From: Ignavibacteriales bacterium
GTDB lineage: Bacteria > Bacteroidota > Ignavibacteria > Ignavibacteriales > Melioribacteraceae
DNA length: 64,000 nucleotides
NCBI GenBank assembly: GCA_026390795.1
Contig: JAPLFG010000004.1
Coordinates: forward strand, 231,604-295,603
Direction: 5' to 3'
Notes under the pieces: generated by a model
The model's database searches: none
What the model was told of the DNA's origin: nothing
The model's input: only the letters and a program-made list of their open reading frames with translations
In this document: piece after piece, positions 38,006 through 45,940 of the stretch
Numbering within the stretch: position 1 is the first letter of the stretch
Layout of the letters: every line of letters starts with the position of its first letter
Made by a program: the position numbers and the translations under genes

Positions 38006-38365
38006 ATGCATAATTTCAAAGATTTGAAAATTTGGTCTAAATCTAGAGTTCTTGTTAAAAAAATATATGAATTGACGGAGGAATTTCCTTCCGATGAAAA
38101 ATTTGGGTTAATTTCTCAGATGAGACGAGCGGCAGTTTCAATTGTATCAAATATTGCCGAAGGCTCTGGGAAAGAATCTAATAAAGACTTTTGTAGGTTC
38201 TTGGAATTGGCTTATTCATCAGCATTCGAATTGGAGACTCAATTGATTTTATCTGTAGATTTAAATTTTATCAAGCCGGATGCAACAACTGAGATTCTCA
38301 ATTATGTTCAAGAAATACAAAAAATGATTTACAGTTTTATTAAGACAGTTAGAATTAAAAATTAA
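38006..38365 (+). CDS. four-helix-bundle protein (S23 / 23S rRNA IVS type)
   Basis: A 119-residue protein of the four-helix-bundle family that includes proteins encoded by intervening sequences of 23S rRNA genes. The hallmark segments are intact: FKDLKIWSKSRVLVKKIY, FPSDEKFGLISQMRRAAVSIVSNIAEGSGK and FCRFLELAYSSAFELETQL. Members form pentamers and are thought to bind nucleic acid, with no settled function. Here the gene stands between nuoC and nuoD, in operon orientation, flanked by inverted repeats (37972-37987 and 38378-38393). No good SD precedes the ATG. It has no link to complex I biochemistry, so it is best seen as an inserted unit. Confidence 0.93.
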   Translation: MHNFKDLKIWSKSRVLVKKIYELTEEFPSDEKFGLISQMRRAAVSIVSNIAEGSGKESNKDFCRFLELAYSSAFELETQLILSVDLNFIKPDATTEILNYVQEIQKMIYSFIKTVRIKN

Positions 38366-38377
38366 TTTAACAATGAT

Positions 38378-38393
38378 CTTGCTGCTTGCAGCT
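38378..38393 (+). repeat. right inverted repeat of the four-helix-bundle unit
   Basis: CTTGCTGCTTGCAGCT, the reverse complement (15 of 16) of the repeat at 37972-37987. The pair can fold to bring the ends of the unit together. Confidence 0.7.
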
Positions 38394-38414
38394 TGATACT
38401 TATGGCTAAATAGA

Positions 38415-39530
38415 ATGGCTTTGAAGACCGAATCAATGATACTGAATATGGGTCCCCAGCACCCATCAACACATGGTGTGTTACGGCTTGAATTAGAGAT
38501 CGAAGGCGAGCTTATTCTTAGCGTTAAGCCGCATATCGGTTATCTTCATAGATGTTTTGAAAAGCATGCCGAAGCAATGACTTACCCTCAAGTTATTCCG
38601 TACACAGACAGACTTGATTATTTAGCAGCGATGGGAAATAATTTCGGTTACGTTGTCGCAATGGAAAAATTAATGGGGATTCAAGTTCCAGAACGTGTTG
38701 AATCGATACGTGTGATTATGGCGGAACTTCAAAGAATTGCTTCACATCTTGTTGCAATCGCTACTAATGGTGCCGATATAGGCGCACTAACTCCATTCCT
38801 GTATCTATTCCGTGATCGGGAATATATTTTAAGTCTATTCGAAATGACTTGCGGCGCTAGAATGCTTTATAATTATATGTGGATCGGCGGTTTATCTCAT
38901 GATATTCATCCAGACTTTGTTAGAAAGACTAAGGAGTTTTTAAAACATTTCCGCCCAACCGTAGTCGAACTAAATAACCTTCTTACATTCAATAAAATTT
39001 TTATAGAAAGAACTGCCAACATTGGAGTGCTTCCTATTGATACCGCTATTAATATCGGTGCAAGCGGACCGGTTCTTCGCGGCAGCGGATTAGCATTCGA
39101 TGTTCGAAGAGAAGATCCTTATTCTATTTATAACCGATTGGATTTTGAAATCCCAACCGGCAAAGGATTAGTTGGAACAGTTGGAGACTGCTGGGATCGT
39201 TATTATGTACGCGTTCTTGAGATGGAACAAAGTGTTCGGATAATAGAACAACTTATAGATAGTATTCCTGAAGGTGATGTTCAATCGGCAATTCCAAAAA
39301 GAATTAAACCGCCAAAAGGAACAGTTTACGCACGTATTGAAAATCCACGCGGCGAATTAGGATATTTTATAATCAGCGACGGCAACCTTAATCCATTTAG
39401 AGTAAAAGTTCGTGCACCATCATTTGTAAATCTTGAACTCATGGGAGAATTATGCAAAGGTCATTTGGTAGCAGATGTTATTGCAATTCTCGGAAGCCTG
39501 GATATTGTCTTAGGAGAAATAGATAGATAA
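38415..39530 (+). CDS. nuoD: NADH-quinone oxidoreductase subunit D
   Basis: A 371-residue 49-kDa-type subunit that forms the quinone-binding cavity with NuoB. It starts with LNMGPQHPSTHGVLRLELEIEGE and has HIGYLHRCFEKHAE, RVESIRVIMAEL and, near the end, CKGHLVADVIAILGSLDIVLGEIDR. Length is typical. No Shine-Dalgarno is visible; the upstream sequence is the right flank of the inserted four-helix-bundle unit. The stop overlaps the nuoH ATG (TAATG). Confidence 0.96.
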   Translation: MALKTESMILNMGPQHPSTHGVLRLELEIEGELILSVKPHIGYLHRCFEKHAEAMTYPQVIPYTDRLDYLAAMGNNFGYVVAMEKLMGIQVPERVESIRVIMAELQRIASHLVAIATNGADIGALTPFLYLFRDREYILSLFEMTCGARMLYNYMWIGGLSHDIHPDFVRKTKEFLKHFRPTVVELNNLLTFNKIFIERTANIGVLPIDTAINIGASGPVLRGSGLAFDVRREDPYSIYNRLDFEIPTGKGLVGTVGDCWDRYYVRVLEMEQSVRIIEQLIDSIPEGDVQSAIPKRIKPPKGTVYARIENPRGELGYFIISDGNLNPFRVKVRAPSFVNLELMGELCKGHLVADVIAILGSLDIVLGEIDR

Positions 39531-40597
39531 TGTATCAATTCCTCTACAACTTAATTGGTAACGAAATAATTGCTGGATTCATCGTAGCGGTTGTTCCCCT
39601 TTCCATAATTCTTGTTTTTGCTCTCTTTGGTATTTGGTTGGAAAGAAAAGTCTCAGCACATATGCAGGATAGATTAGGTCCAATGCGTACCGGATGGCAC
39701 GGCTGGCTTCAAACAATTGCAGATTTGATGAAGATGTTACAGAAAGAAGATATTGTTGCTCACGATGCAGATAAATCTCTTTATAACTTAGCTCCTATTC
39801 TTGTTTTTACAGGAAGTTTTGCAGTTTATGCAGTAATCCCCTTCTCAAGTAAATTACTTGGCAGCGAAGTTGAAGTGGGACTTTTTTATGTTCTTGCAAT
39901 CTCCAGTATAGTTGTTGCCGGTATTTTGATGGCTGGCTGGTCTGCAAATAATAAATATTCACTCCTTGGTGCAATGCGTGCCGCAGCTCAAATTGTTAGT
40001 TACGAAATTCCAACTGCTTTAATTGTTCTTTCGATGATTATGCTTACGGGCACTCTCAGTCTTGATAAAATCAGTCAGATGCAAACATCATCATTTTGGA
40101 ATTGGAATATATTCGGCGGTGCAACAATAGGATTATCAAAATTTTTATTGATTCCTTTTATGTTTATCGGTGCACTTATTATGTTTATAAGTACCCTTGC
40201 AGAAGTAAACAGAGTACCGTTTGATATACCCGAAGCAGAATCTGAATTAGTTGCCGGATACTTTACTGAATACTGCGGAATGAAATGGGGAATGTTTATG
40301 CTTGCGGAATATGGAAATATGTTTGCTGTCTCTGCAGTCATTTCGATTTTGTTCTTTGGCGGATATCAATCACCAATCGGTTATTTCGGAAATACAATTG
40401 GTGCTTCCTGGCTTGTTCCTTTTGAACAAGGATTCTGGTTCATCGCAAAAGGATTGACTCTCGTTTTTGTACAAATGTGGTTAAGATGGACTCTCCCGCG
40501 TTTGCGTGTTGATCAGCTCATGACCGTTTGCTGGAAATATTTAATTCCTTACGCATTTATAAATCTAATTATTATTGGAATAATTTCTATACTATAA
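39530..40597 (+). CDS. nuoH: NADH-quinone oxidoreductase subunit H
   Basis: A 355-residue membrane subunit with eight helices that connects the quinone site to the proton channels. Conserved segments: ERKVSAHMQDRLGPMRTGWHGWLQ, AAAQIVSYEIP and EVNRVPFDIPEAESELVAGY. It overlaps nuoD by one base and is followed closely by nuoI. Confidence 0.96.
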   Translation: MYQFLYNLIGNEIIAGFIVAVVPLSIILVFALFGIWLERKVSAHMQDRLGPMRTGWHGWLQTIADLMKMLQKEDIVAHDADKSLYNLAPILVFTGSFAVYAVIPFSSKLLGSEVEVGLFYVLAISSIVVAGILMAGWSANNKYSLLGAMRAAAQIVSYEIPTALIVLSMIMLTGTLSLDKISQMQTSSFWNWNIFGGATIGLSKFLLIPFMFIGALIMFISTLAEVNRVPFDIPEAESELVAGYFTEYCGMKWGMFMLAEYGNMFAVSAVISILFFGGYQSPIGYFGNTIGASWLVPFEQGFWFIAKGLTLVFVQMWLRWTLPRLRVDQLMTVCWKYLIPYAFINLIIIGIISIL

Positions 40598-40602
40598 AAC
40601 TG

Positions 40603-41178
40603 ATGAAACAATACTTTAAAAATACTTGGGATGGAATTTTCACAGTACTTGTTGGAATGAAAATTACATTTAAACATCTTTTCGTTCCGGCAGTAACTAT
40701 ACAATATCCTGATGTTAAGGTTGTGCTTCCCGAGCGTGTTAGGAACAGATTGTACGTCAACATGGATGATTGCATAGGATGCGATCAATGTTCCCGTGCT
40801 TGCCCCGTTAGTTGTATCGAAATTGAAACTATAAAAAGTGTTCCAGGTGATGATCTTGGCATCACGTCAAACGGAAAGAAGAAAGCTCTCTGGGTTACTA
40901 AATTTAATATCGATATTGCAAAATGCTGTTATTGCCAATTATGTGTTTTTCCTTGTCCAACCGAATGTATTTACATGACAAATGTTTATGAATTTGCCGA
41001 ATTCGAAAGAAGTAATCTGCTCTATAAGTTTGCTACTTTAACCGATGAGGAAGTATCACAAAAGAAAATCAATTACGATAAAATGCAGGCTGAGAAAGAA
41101 GCTCAAAAAGCTGCCGCAGCAGCAAAACCTAAACCTGAAGCACCAGCAGCTACTCAACAAGAAAATAAAACCGAGTAA
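40603..41178 (+). CDS. nuoI: NADH-quinone oxidoreductase subunit I (2 x 4Fe-4S)
   Basis: A 191-residue ferredoxin-like subunit with two 4Fe-4S motifs, CIGCDQCSRACP and CCYCQLCVFPCP, that carry electrons N6a/N6b to N2. The ATG at 40603 is chosen. A longer in-frame start at 40528 lies inside nuoH and would add 25 residues not expected for the family. The tail is an Ala/Pro/Lys/Glu-rich low-complexity stretch that goes beyond the family core. Confidence 0.95.
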   Translation: MKQYFKNTWDGIFTVLVGMKITFKHLFVPAVTIQYPDVKVVLPERVRNRLYVNMDDCIGCDQCSRACPVSCIEIETIKSVPGDDLGITSNGKKKALWVTKFNIDIAKCCYCQLCVFPCPTECIYMTNVYEFAEFERSNLLYKFATLTDEEVSQKKINYDKMQAEKEAQKAAAAAKPKPEAPAATQQENKTE

Positions 41179-41194
41179 ATAGAGAAAAGATTTT

Positions 41195-41692
41195 ATGAAT
41201 ATTTACGACATCATCTTTTACGTTTTTGCAGCGATAACAATTCTCTCTGCTCTGTTTGTTGTTACAACACGCAATATCGTTCATTCCGCTTTCTATTTAT
41301 TATTTACATTCTTCGGAGTCGCCGGAATTTATGTTCTGCTCGGTGCCGATTTTATAGCAATCGCACAAATAATGGTTTATGTCGGCGGCATTTTGATATT
41401 AATTCTCTTTGGTGTGATGTTAACAAACAAAATTACAAGTGTAGAGATAAGAACCGGAACTGTGCAGATGCTTCCCGCTGCAATCGGTGTTGCAATATTT
41501 ATGGGAGCGGTTATTTCCGTAATGATAATGACAAATTGGAAATCAGAACCGGGAATGATTCCTTTAACCACAACAAAGGATATCGGTCATCTTTTACTAA
41601 ACGATTATGTTTTAATTTTTGAATTACTCGGCATTCTTCTGCTGATAGCTTTAATAGGTGCCGCTTCTATTGCGAGAAGAGAAAAGGAATAG
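41195..41692 (+). CDS. nuoJ: NADH-quinone oxidoreductase subunit J
   Basis: A 165-residue membrane subunit with five helices. The conserved segments are FAAITILSALFVVTTRN and YVLLGADFIAIAQIMVYVGGILILILFGVML. It lies 16 bp after nuoI. A 130-bp spacer precedes nuoK. Confidence 0.94.
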   Translation: MNIYDIIFYVFAAITILSALFVVTTRNIVHSAFYLLFTFFGVAGIYVLLGADFIAIAQIMVYVGGILILILFGVMLTNKITSVEIRTGTVQMLPAAIGVAIFMGAVISVMIMTNWKSEPGMIPLTTTKDIGHLLLNDYVLIFELLGILLLIALIGAASIARREKE

Positions 41693-41822
41693 ATATAAGA
41701 TTCTTGATGCTGGAAATCGAAATTTGTAATGTTTTTTGAAATGATAGAACTAGAATAATGGCAAATCAGAATAATTTATTGAATTGATCTGCGTTCTATT
41801 AAAAATTTTTAGGAGAATTAAT

Positions 41823-42134
41823 TTGTTAACCGTTGGATTGAATCATTTTTTGGTTATAAGTGCCGTTTTATTTTCTCTCGGCATTTATGGAATTGTTACG
41901 CGCAAGAACGCTGTAATGGTTCTAATGGGGATTGAGCTCGTTTTAAATTCAGCAAATATAAATTTCATTGCATTCTCAAGGTTCGGCAACTTCGGATTAG
42001 GTGGACAGGTAATTGCGCTATTTGTTATAATACTTGCGGCTGCAGAAGCAGCAATTGCACTGGCAATAGTTTTAAATATATACAAGACGTTTGCAGACGT
42101 AAACGTTGACGAAATAGATCACTTAAAAGAATAG
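41823..42134 (+). CDS. nuoK: NADH-quinone oxidoreductase subunit K
   Basis: A 103-residue membrane subunit with three helices and the two conserved membrane Glu residues (MGIELVLNSANINF and AAAEAAIALAIVL). The start is a TTG at 41823: an AGGAG box is 7 nt upstream, and LTVGLNHFLVISAVLF is the usual beginning. The longer frame adds 13 unrelated residues. Stop is 3 bp before nuoL. Confidence 0.94.
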   Translation: MLTVGLNHFLVISAVLFSLGIYGIVTRKNAVMVLMGIELVLNSANINFIAFSRFGNFGLGGQVIALFVIILAAAEAAIALAIVLNIYKTFADVNVDEIDHLKE

Positions 42135-42137
42135 GTT

Positions 42138-44231
42138 ATGAGCGAAAGTTTACTGATCAATATTTCCATAGTTATTCTCTTTCTTCCACTTCTTGGATTT
42201 ACTACCGTTATTTTCTTCGGTAAAAAAATTCCGAAACTTTATCTTTTTGAAGTGGCAATTCTCGGATTAACTCTTCTTCTTTCCATTATTGTTGCATATG
42301 CAAAGCTCTCTTACTTCAATACAAAAGATATTATCGCTGCATTCACATGGATATCTCTGAGCAATGCGCCTTCTACTGGCGGGTTTAATATTGAGCTTGG
42401 TTTTAAGATAGACAATATTACCGTTATGATGCTCTTTGTTGTAAATCTTATAAGCTTCCTTGTTCACGTTTACTCAATTGAGTATATGCGCGGTGATAAA
42501 AGATACACACGTTATTTTGCTTACCTGGGAATATTCACTTTTTCAATGTTAGGAATTGTTCTTACTCACAATTTATTGATGATGTATATCTTCTGGGAAT
42601 TGGTTGGTCTTTCTTCTTACTTGTTAATTGGTTTTTGGTTTGAAAAGAAATCCGCATCCGATGCCGGCAAGAAAGCATTTATTGTTAATCGTATCGGTGA
42701 TGTTGGAATGTTTATCGGTATCTTAATTCTCTTCACACAATACAAAACATTTACGTTCGATGTTATATATCAGCAAATAGCAGCCGGCAATCTTCCTTTT
42801 GGAAGTAACTGGTGGTTAACCGCAGCGGGAATATTAGTTTTCATGGGCGCTGTTGGAAAATCCGCACAATTCCCTCTTCACGTATGGCTGCCAGATGCTA
42901 TGGAAGGTCCAACTCCTGTCAGCGCATTAATCCACGCAGCTACAATGGTTGCCGCAGGTGTTTATCTTGTTGTTAGAATTTTTGTCATGCTGACGGCAGA
43001 CGCAATGTTAGTAATTGCTGTAGTCGGAGCTGTTACTTCTCTTGTAGCCGCAACTATTGCGCTCACACAAAACGATATTAAAAAAGTTTTAGCTTATTCA
43101 ACAGTTTCGCAACTTGGCTACATGGTAATGTCGCTTGGAGTTGGCGCTTATGCATTCGCATTCTTCCATCTTGTTACACATGCTTTCTTCAAAGCATGCT
43201 TGTTCTTGGGTTCCGGTTCTGTAATTCATTCAATGCACCATGAACAAGATATACGCAATATGGGCGGACTCAAGAAGAAAATGCCGATTACTTATTATAC
43301 TTTTTTGGTTTCAACATTAGCTATATCCGGCGTGCCGCTCTTCTCCGGTTTCTTGAGTAAAGACGGAATCCTTGCCGGAACTCTAACATTTGGTAAGCTT
43401 ACCGGTCATTGGTTGATTCCGATTATTGGTTTTACTGTAGCGGGATTAACAGCATTCTACATGTTCCGTCTTGTTATTTTAACATTCCACGGTGAACCAA
43501 GAGATCATCATAAATTTGAACATGCGCATGAATCACCTTTTGTTATGACTATGCCACTTGTTGTTCTTGCTACACTTTCAATTTTTATCTGGTACACCCC
43601 AAACCCGATCAATGCAAATGCAGGCTGGGTATTAAGCAACTGGATTAAAACTCCTGCGCAAGTTACACCTGTTGATACAAGGTTTGAATTCATGAAGCCG
43701 AGCAGTGAAGAAGCGAAAGCTGAAATTCAAGGTCCGGTTACACATTCAGTTGAGTATACCGAAACAATGCACTGGGCTCATTATCCGGCAATGTTCTTGT
43801 CACTCATTTTGGCAGGTTTGGGAATTCTAGTTGCATTCATGTTCTATCAATGGAAGAAATTAAACGCAGATAAACTCGCTGAAAAACTCAAAGGTTTGTA
43901 TAAATTCTCTTTGAATAAATGGTTCCTCGACGAACTTTATGACATGACGGCAATTGCAGGTACATTAAAATTCAGTTCTATACTTGCTTGGTTTGATAAC
44001 AATATTGTTGATGGAATCGTTAACGGATCGGCAACAGTAACAAGATTCGCATCAAGAATGAGTGGCTGGTTCGATACATTCGTTGTGGATGGCGCAGTTA
44101 ATTTCACAGCATTCTTCAGCGGATTCGTCGGCTTATCATTCAGAAGATTACAGACTGGAAAGGTTCAGACATATATAATCTTTGTTGTTTTTGCGATAAT
44201 TATTTTATTAATGTTCTTTAAACCGTTCTGA
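42138..44231 (+). CDS. nuoL: NADH-quinone oxidoreductase subunit L
   Basis: A 697-residue antiporter-like subunit that pumps protons. Conserved pieces are MMYIFWELVGLSSYLLIGFW, HVWLPDAMEGPTPVSALIHAATMVAAGVYL and the long lateral helix region near the C-terminus (last helix IIFVVFAIIILLMFF). A hairpin (7-bp stem AAACCGT / ACGGTTT) straddles the stop codon. A dispersed repeat separates it from nuoM. Confidence 0.96.
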   Translation: MSESLLINISIVILFLPLLGFTTVIFFGKKIPKLYLFEVAILGLTLLLSIIVAYAKLSYFNTKDIIAAFTWISLSNAPSTGGFNIELGFKIDNITVMMLFVVNLISFLVHVYSIEYMRGDKRYTRYFAYLGIFTFSMLGIVLTHNLLMMYIFWELVGLSSYLLIGFWFEKKSASDAGKKAFIVNRIGDVGMFIGILILFTQYKTFTFDVIYQQIAAGNLPFGSNWWLTAAGILVFMGAVGKSAQFPLHVWLPDAMEGPTPVSALIHAATMVAAGVYLVVRIFVMLTADAMLVIAVVGAVTSLVAATIALTQNDIKKVLAYSTVSQLGYMVMSLGVGAYAFAFFHLVTHAFFKACLFLGSGSVIHSMHHEQDIRNMGGLKKKMPITYYTFLVSTLAISGVPLFSGFLSKDGILAGTLTFGKLTGHWLIPIIGFTVAGLTAFYMFRLVILTFHGEPRDHHKFEHAHESPFVMTMPLVVLATLSIFIWYTPNPINANAGWVLSNWIKTPAQVTPVDTRFEFMKPSSEEAKAEIQGPVTHSVEYTETMHWAHYPAMFLSLILAGLGILVAFMFYQWKKLNADKLAEKLKGLYKFSLNKWFLDELYDMTAIAGTLKFSSILAWFDNNIVDGIVNGSATVTRFASRMSGWFDTFVVDGAVNFTAFFSGFVGLSFRRLQTGKVQTYIIFVVFAIIILLMFFKPF

Positions 44232-44237
44232 CGGTTT
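44220..44237 (+). other. hairpin spanning the nuoL stop codon
   Basis: A 7-bp stem AAACCGT / ACGGTTT with loop TCTG covers the nuoL TGA. It lacks a T run and may influence mRNA stability inside the operon. Confidence 0.45.
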
Positions 44238-44239
44238 AC

Positions 44240-44300
44240 GTCATCCTGAGCGTAGCGAAGGATCTCCTAATTAATTGATTTAGAGATTCCTCAGTATGAC
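44240..44300. repeat. dispersed imperfect-palindromic repeat between nuoL and nuoM
   Basis: A 61-bp element starting GTCATCCTGAGCGTAGCGA and ending in the reverse complement of GTCATACTGAGGAATCTC. The GTCATnCTGAG ends form inverted repeats, and GGATCTC/GAGATTCC extend the pairing. This sequence type (CATCCTGAGCG..GCGAAGGATCT) is a well-known intergenic repeat in many bacterial genomes. It occupies the only sizeable spacer in the nuoKLMN part of the operon. Confidence 0.7.
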
Positions 44301-44333
44301 AATTATAAAAATTATAAATATAGGTCTTTAATT

Positions 44334-45935
44334 ATGATTGGATTTCCGATTCTTTCGTTAATCACTTTTCTTCCGATTCTTGGAATGTTCTTAATCATGT
44401 TCATGAAAAAGGAACAGCCCAAATCAATAAAGTACTTAACGCTGGGTATAACGGCTTTTCAAGTTGTTCTTGCTGTTATTCTTCTTGCAAACTATAATTA
44501 CTCAGCCGGTGGAATTTATCAAGAAAAGTCATTTCAGTTTATTGAAAAATTCAAATGGATCAATATTAGCGGTATTTCATGGCTTGGTAACGTTAAGATT
44601 GATTACTTTCTTGGTATAGATGGATTAAGCATGCCGATGGTTTTATTGACTGCACTAATTACTTTTATTGCTGCAATTTCATCATGGACAATCGAAAAAT
44701 CAGTTAAAGGTTATTTCGCTTTGTTCCTTCTTCTCGATGCGGGTATGATGGGCGTTTTTGTTTCTCTTGATTTCTTCCTCTTCTATATCTTCTGGGAATT
44801 AATGCTTCTGCCGATGTATTTCTTAATCGGTATTTGGGGCGGTCCAAGAAAAGAATATGCAGCTATTAAGTTCTTCATCTATACTTTATTCGGCAGTGTG
44901 TTCATACTTTTAGTCATGATCGGTTTATATTTCAGCGCCACTGAATTAATGGGAGACGGAAGCAGAGTTCATACATTTAGTATGCTCGCCTTAATGAATC
45001 CGGCAAATTATTCCGCTGATGGTATTCTTTCGATGATGAACCCAAACAATTTAAGATTGGTTGCATACATCGCATTATTCGCTGGCTTTGCAATTAAAAT
45101 TCCGATGTTTCCATTCCATACATGGCTGCCCGATGCACACGTTGAAGCTCCGACACCAATTTCAGTTATTCTTGCCGGCGTTCTCTTAAAGATGGGCACT
45201 TACGGTATTTTGAGAATCAGTTATCCAATCTTCCCCGATATTACACGTCAATTGATGTGGTACATTGCTCTTTTTGGTATGATCAATATAGTTTATGGTG
45301 CACTTGTAGCGCTTGCTCAAAAAGATTTCAAAAAATTAATTGCTTACTCATCGATTTCTCACATGGGTTATGTTTTGCTTGGAATGGCGTCTCTTACAAC
45401 AATCGGAATCAACGGTGCAATCTTTCAAATGTTCAACCATGGAACAATTACAGCAATGCTCTTCTTGGCTGTAGGGGTTGTTTACGACCGTGCTCATACA
45501 AGAGGATTAAATGATTTCGGTGGACTCGCAGCACAGATGCCTGTGTATACCGGCTTTGTAACTGTAGCATTCTTTGCTGCAATCGGATTACCGAGCATGA
45601 GCGGATTTGTTTCTGAAGCACTTGTCTTCATAGGCGCTTTCGGTGTTGATTCAATTAGAATTCTTACAATAATTTCAACACTTGGAATTCTTCTCGGTGC
45701 TGCTTACATGTTATGGACTATGCAAAGAATTTTCTTCGGACCTCTTAACGAAAAATGGTCTGCTCTTAAAGATCTTGATGCAAGAGAATATGCAATGTTT
45801 ATACCGCTCACAATAATTATCTTTTTCTTGGGAGTATATCCTTCCGGTATGTTAAACATTATGAATTCTTCGGTGAACTCATTAGTTCAGTTTGTTTCAA
45901 CAACTATTAGCACAACTTCACTAGGTGGATTATAA
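44334..45935 (+). CDS. nuoM: NADH-quinone oxidoreductase subunit M
   Basis: A 533-residue antiporter-like proton-pumping subunit. It has IFWELMLLPMYFLIGIWGG, FHTWLPDAHVEAPTPISVILAGVLLKMGTYG and LIAYSSISHMGYVLLG. The start is an ATG, with AGG a few nt upstream. The stop is 5 bp before nuoN. Confidence 0.96.
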   Translation: MIGFPILSLITFLPILGMFLIMFMKKEQPKSIKYLTLGITAFQVVLAVILLANYNYSAGGIYQEKSFQFIEKFKWINISGISWLGNVKIDYFLGIDGLSMPMVLLTALITFIAAISSWTIEKSVKGYFALFLLLDAGMMGVFVSLDFFLFYIFWELMLLPMYFLIGIWGGPRKEYAAIKFFIYTLFGSVFILLVMIGLYFSATELMGDGSRVHTFSMLALMNPANYSADGILSMMNPNNLRLVAYIALFAGFAIKIPMFPFHTWLPDAHVEAPTPISVILAGVLLKMGTYGILRISYPIFPDITRQLMWYIALFGMINIVYGALVALAQKDFKKLIAYSSISHMGYVLLGMASLTTIGINGAIFQMFNHGTITAMLFLAVGVVYDRAHTRGLNDFGGLAAQMPVYTGFVTVAFFAAIGLPSMSGFVSEALVFIGAFGVDSIRILTIISTLGILLGAAYMLWTMQRIFFGPLNEKWSALKDLDAREYAMFIPLTIIIFFLGVYPSGMLNIMNSSVNSLVQFVSTTISTTSLGGL

Positions 45936-45940
45936 TTTTA

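Noticed and set aside
38006..38365. Four-helix-bundle protein as a diversity-generating retroelement accessory (Avd) gene
   Set aside because: Avd proteins share the fold, but no reverse transcriptase and no template or variable repeat were found in the window. The IVS-type reading fits the sequence better.
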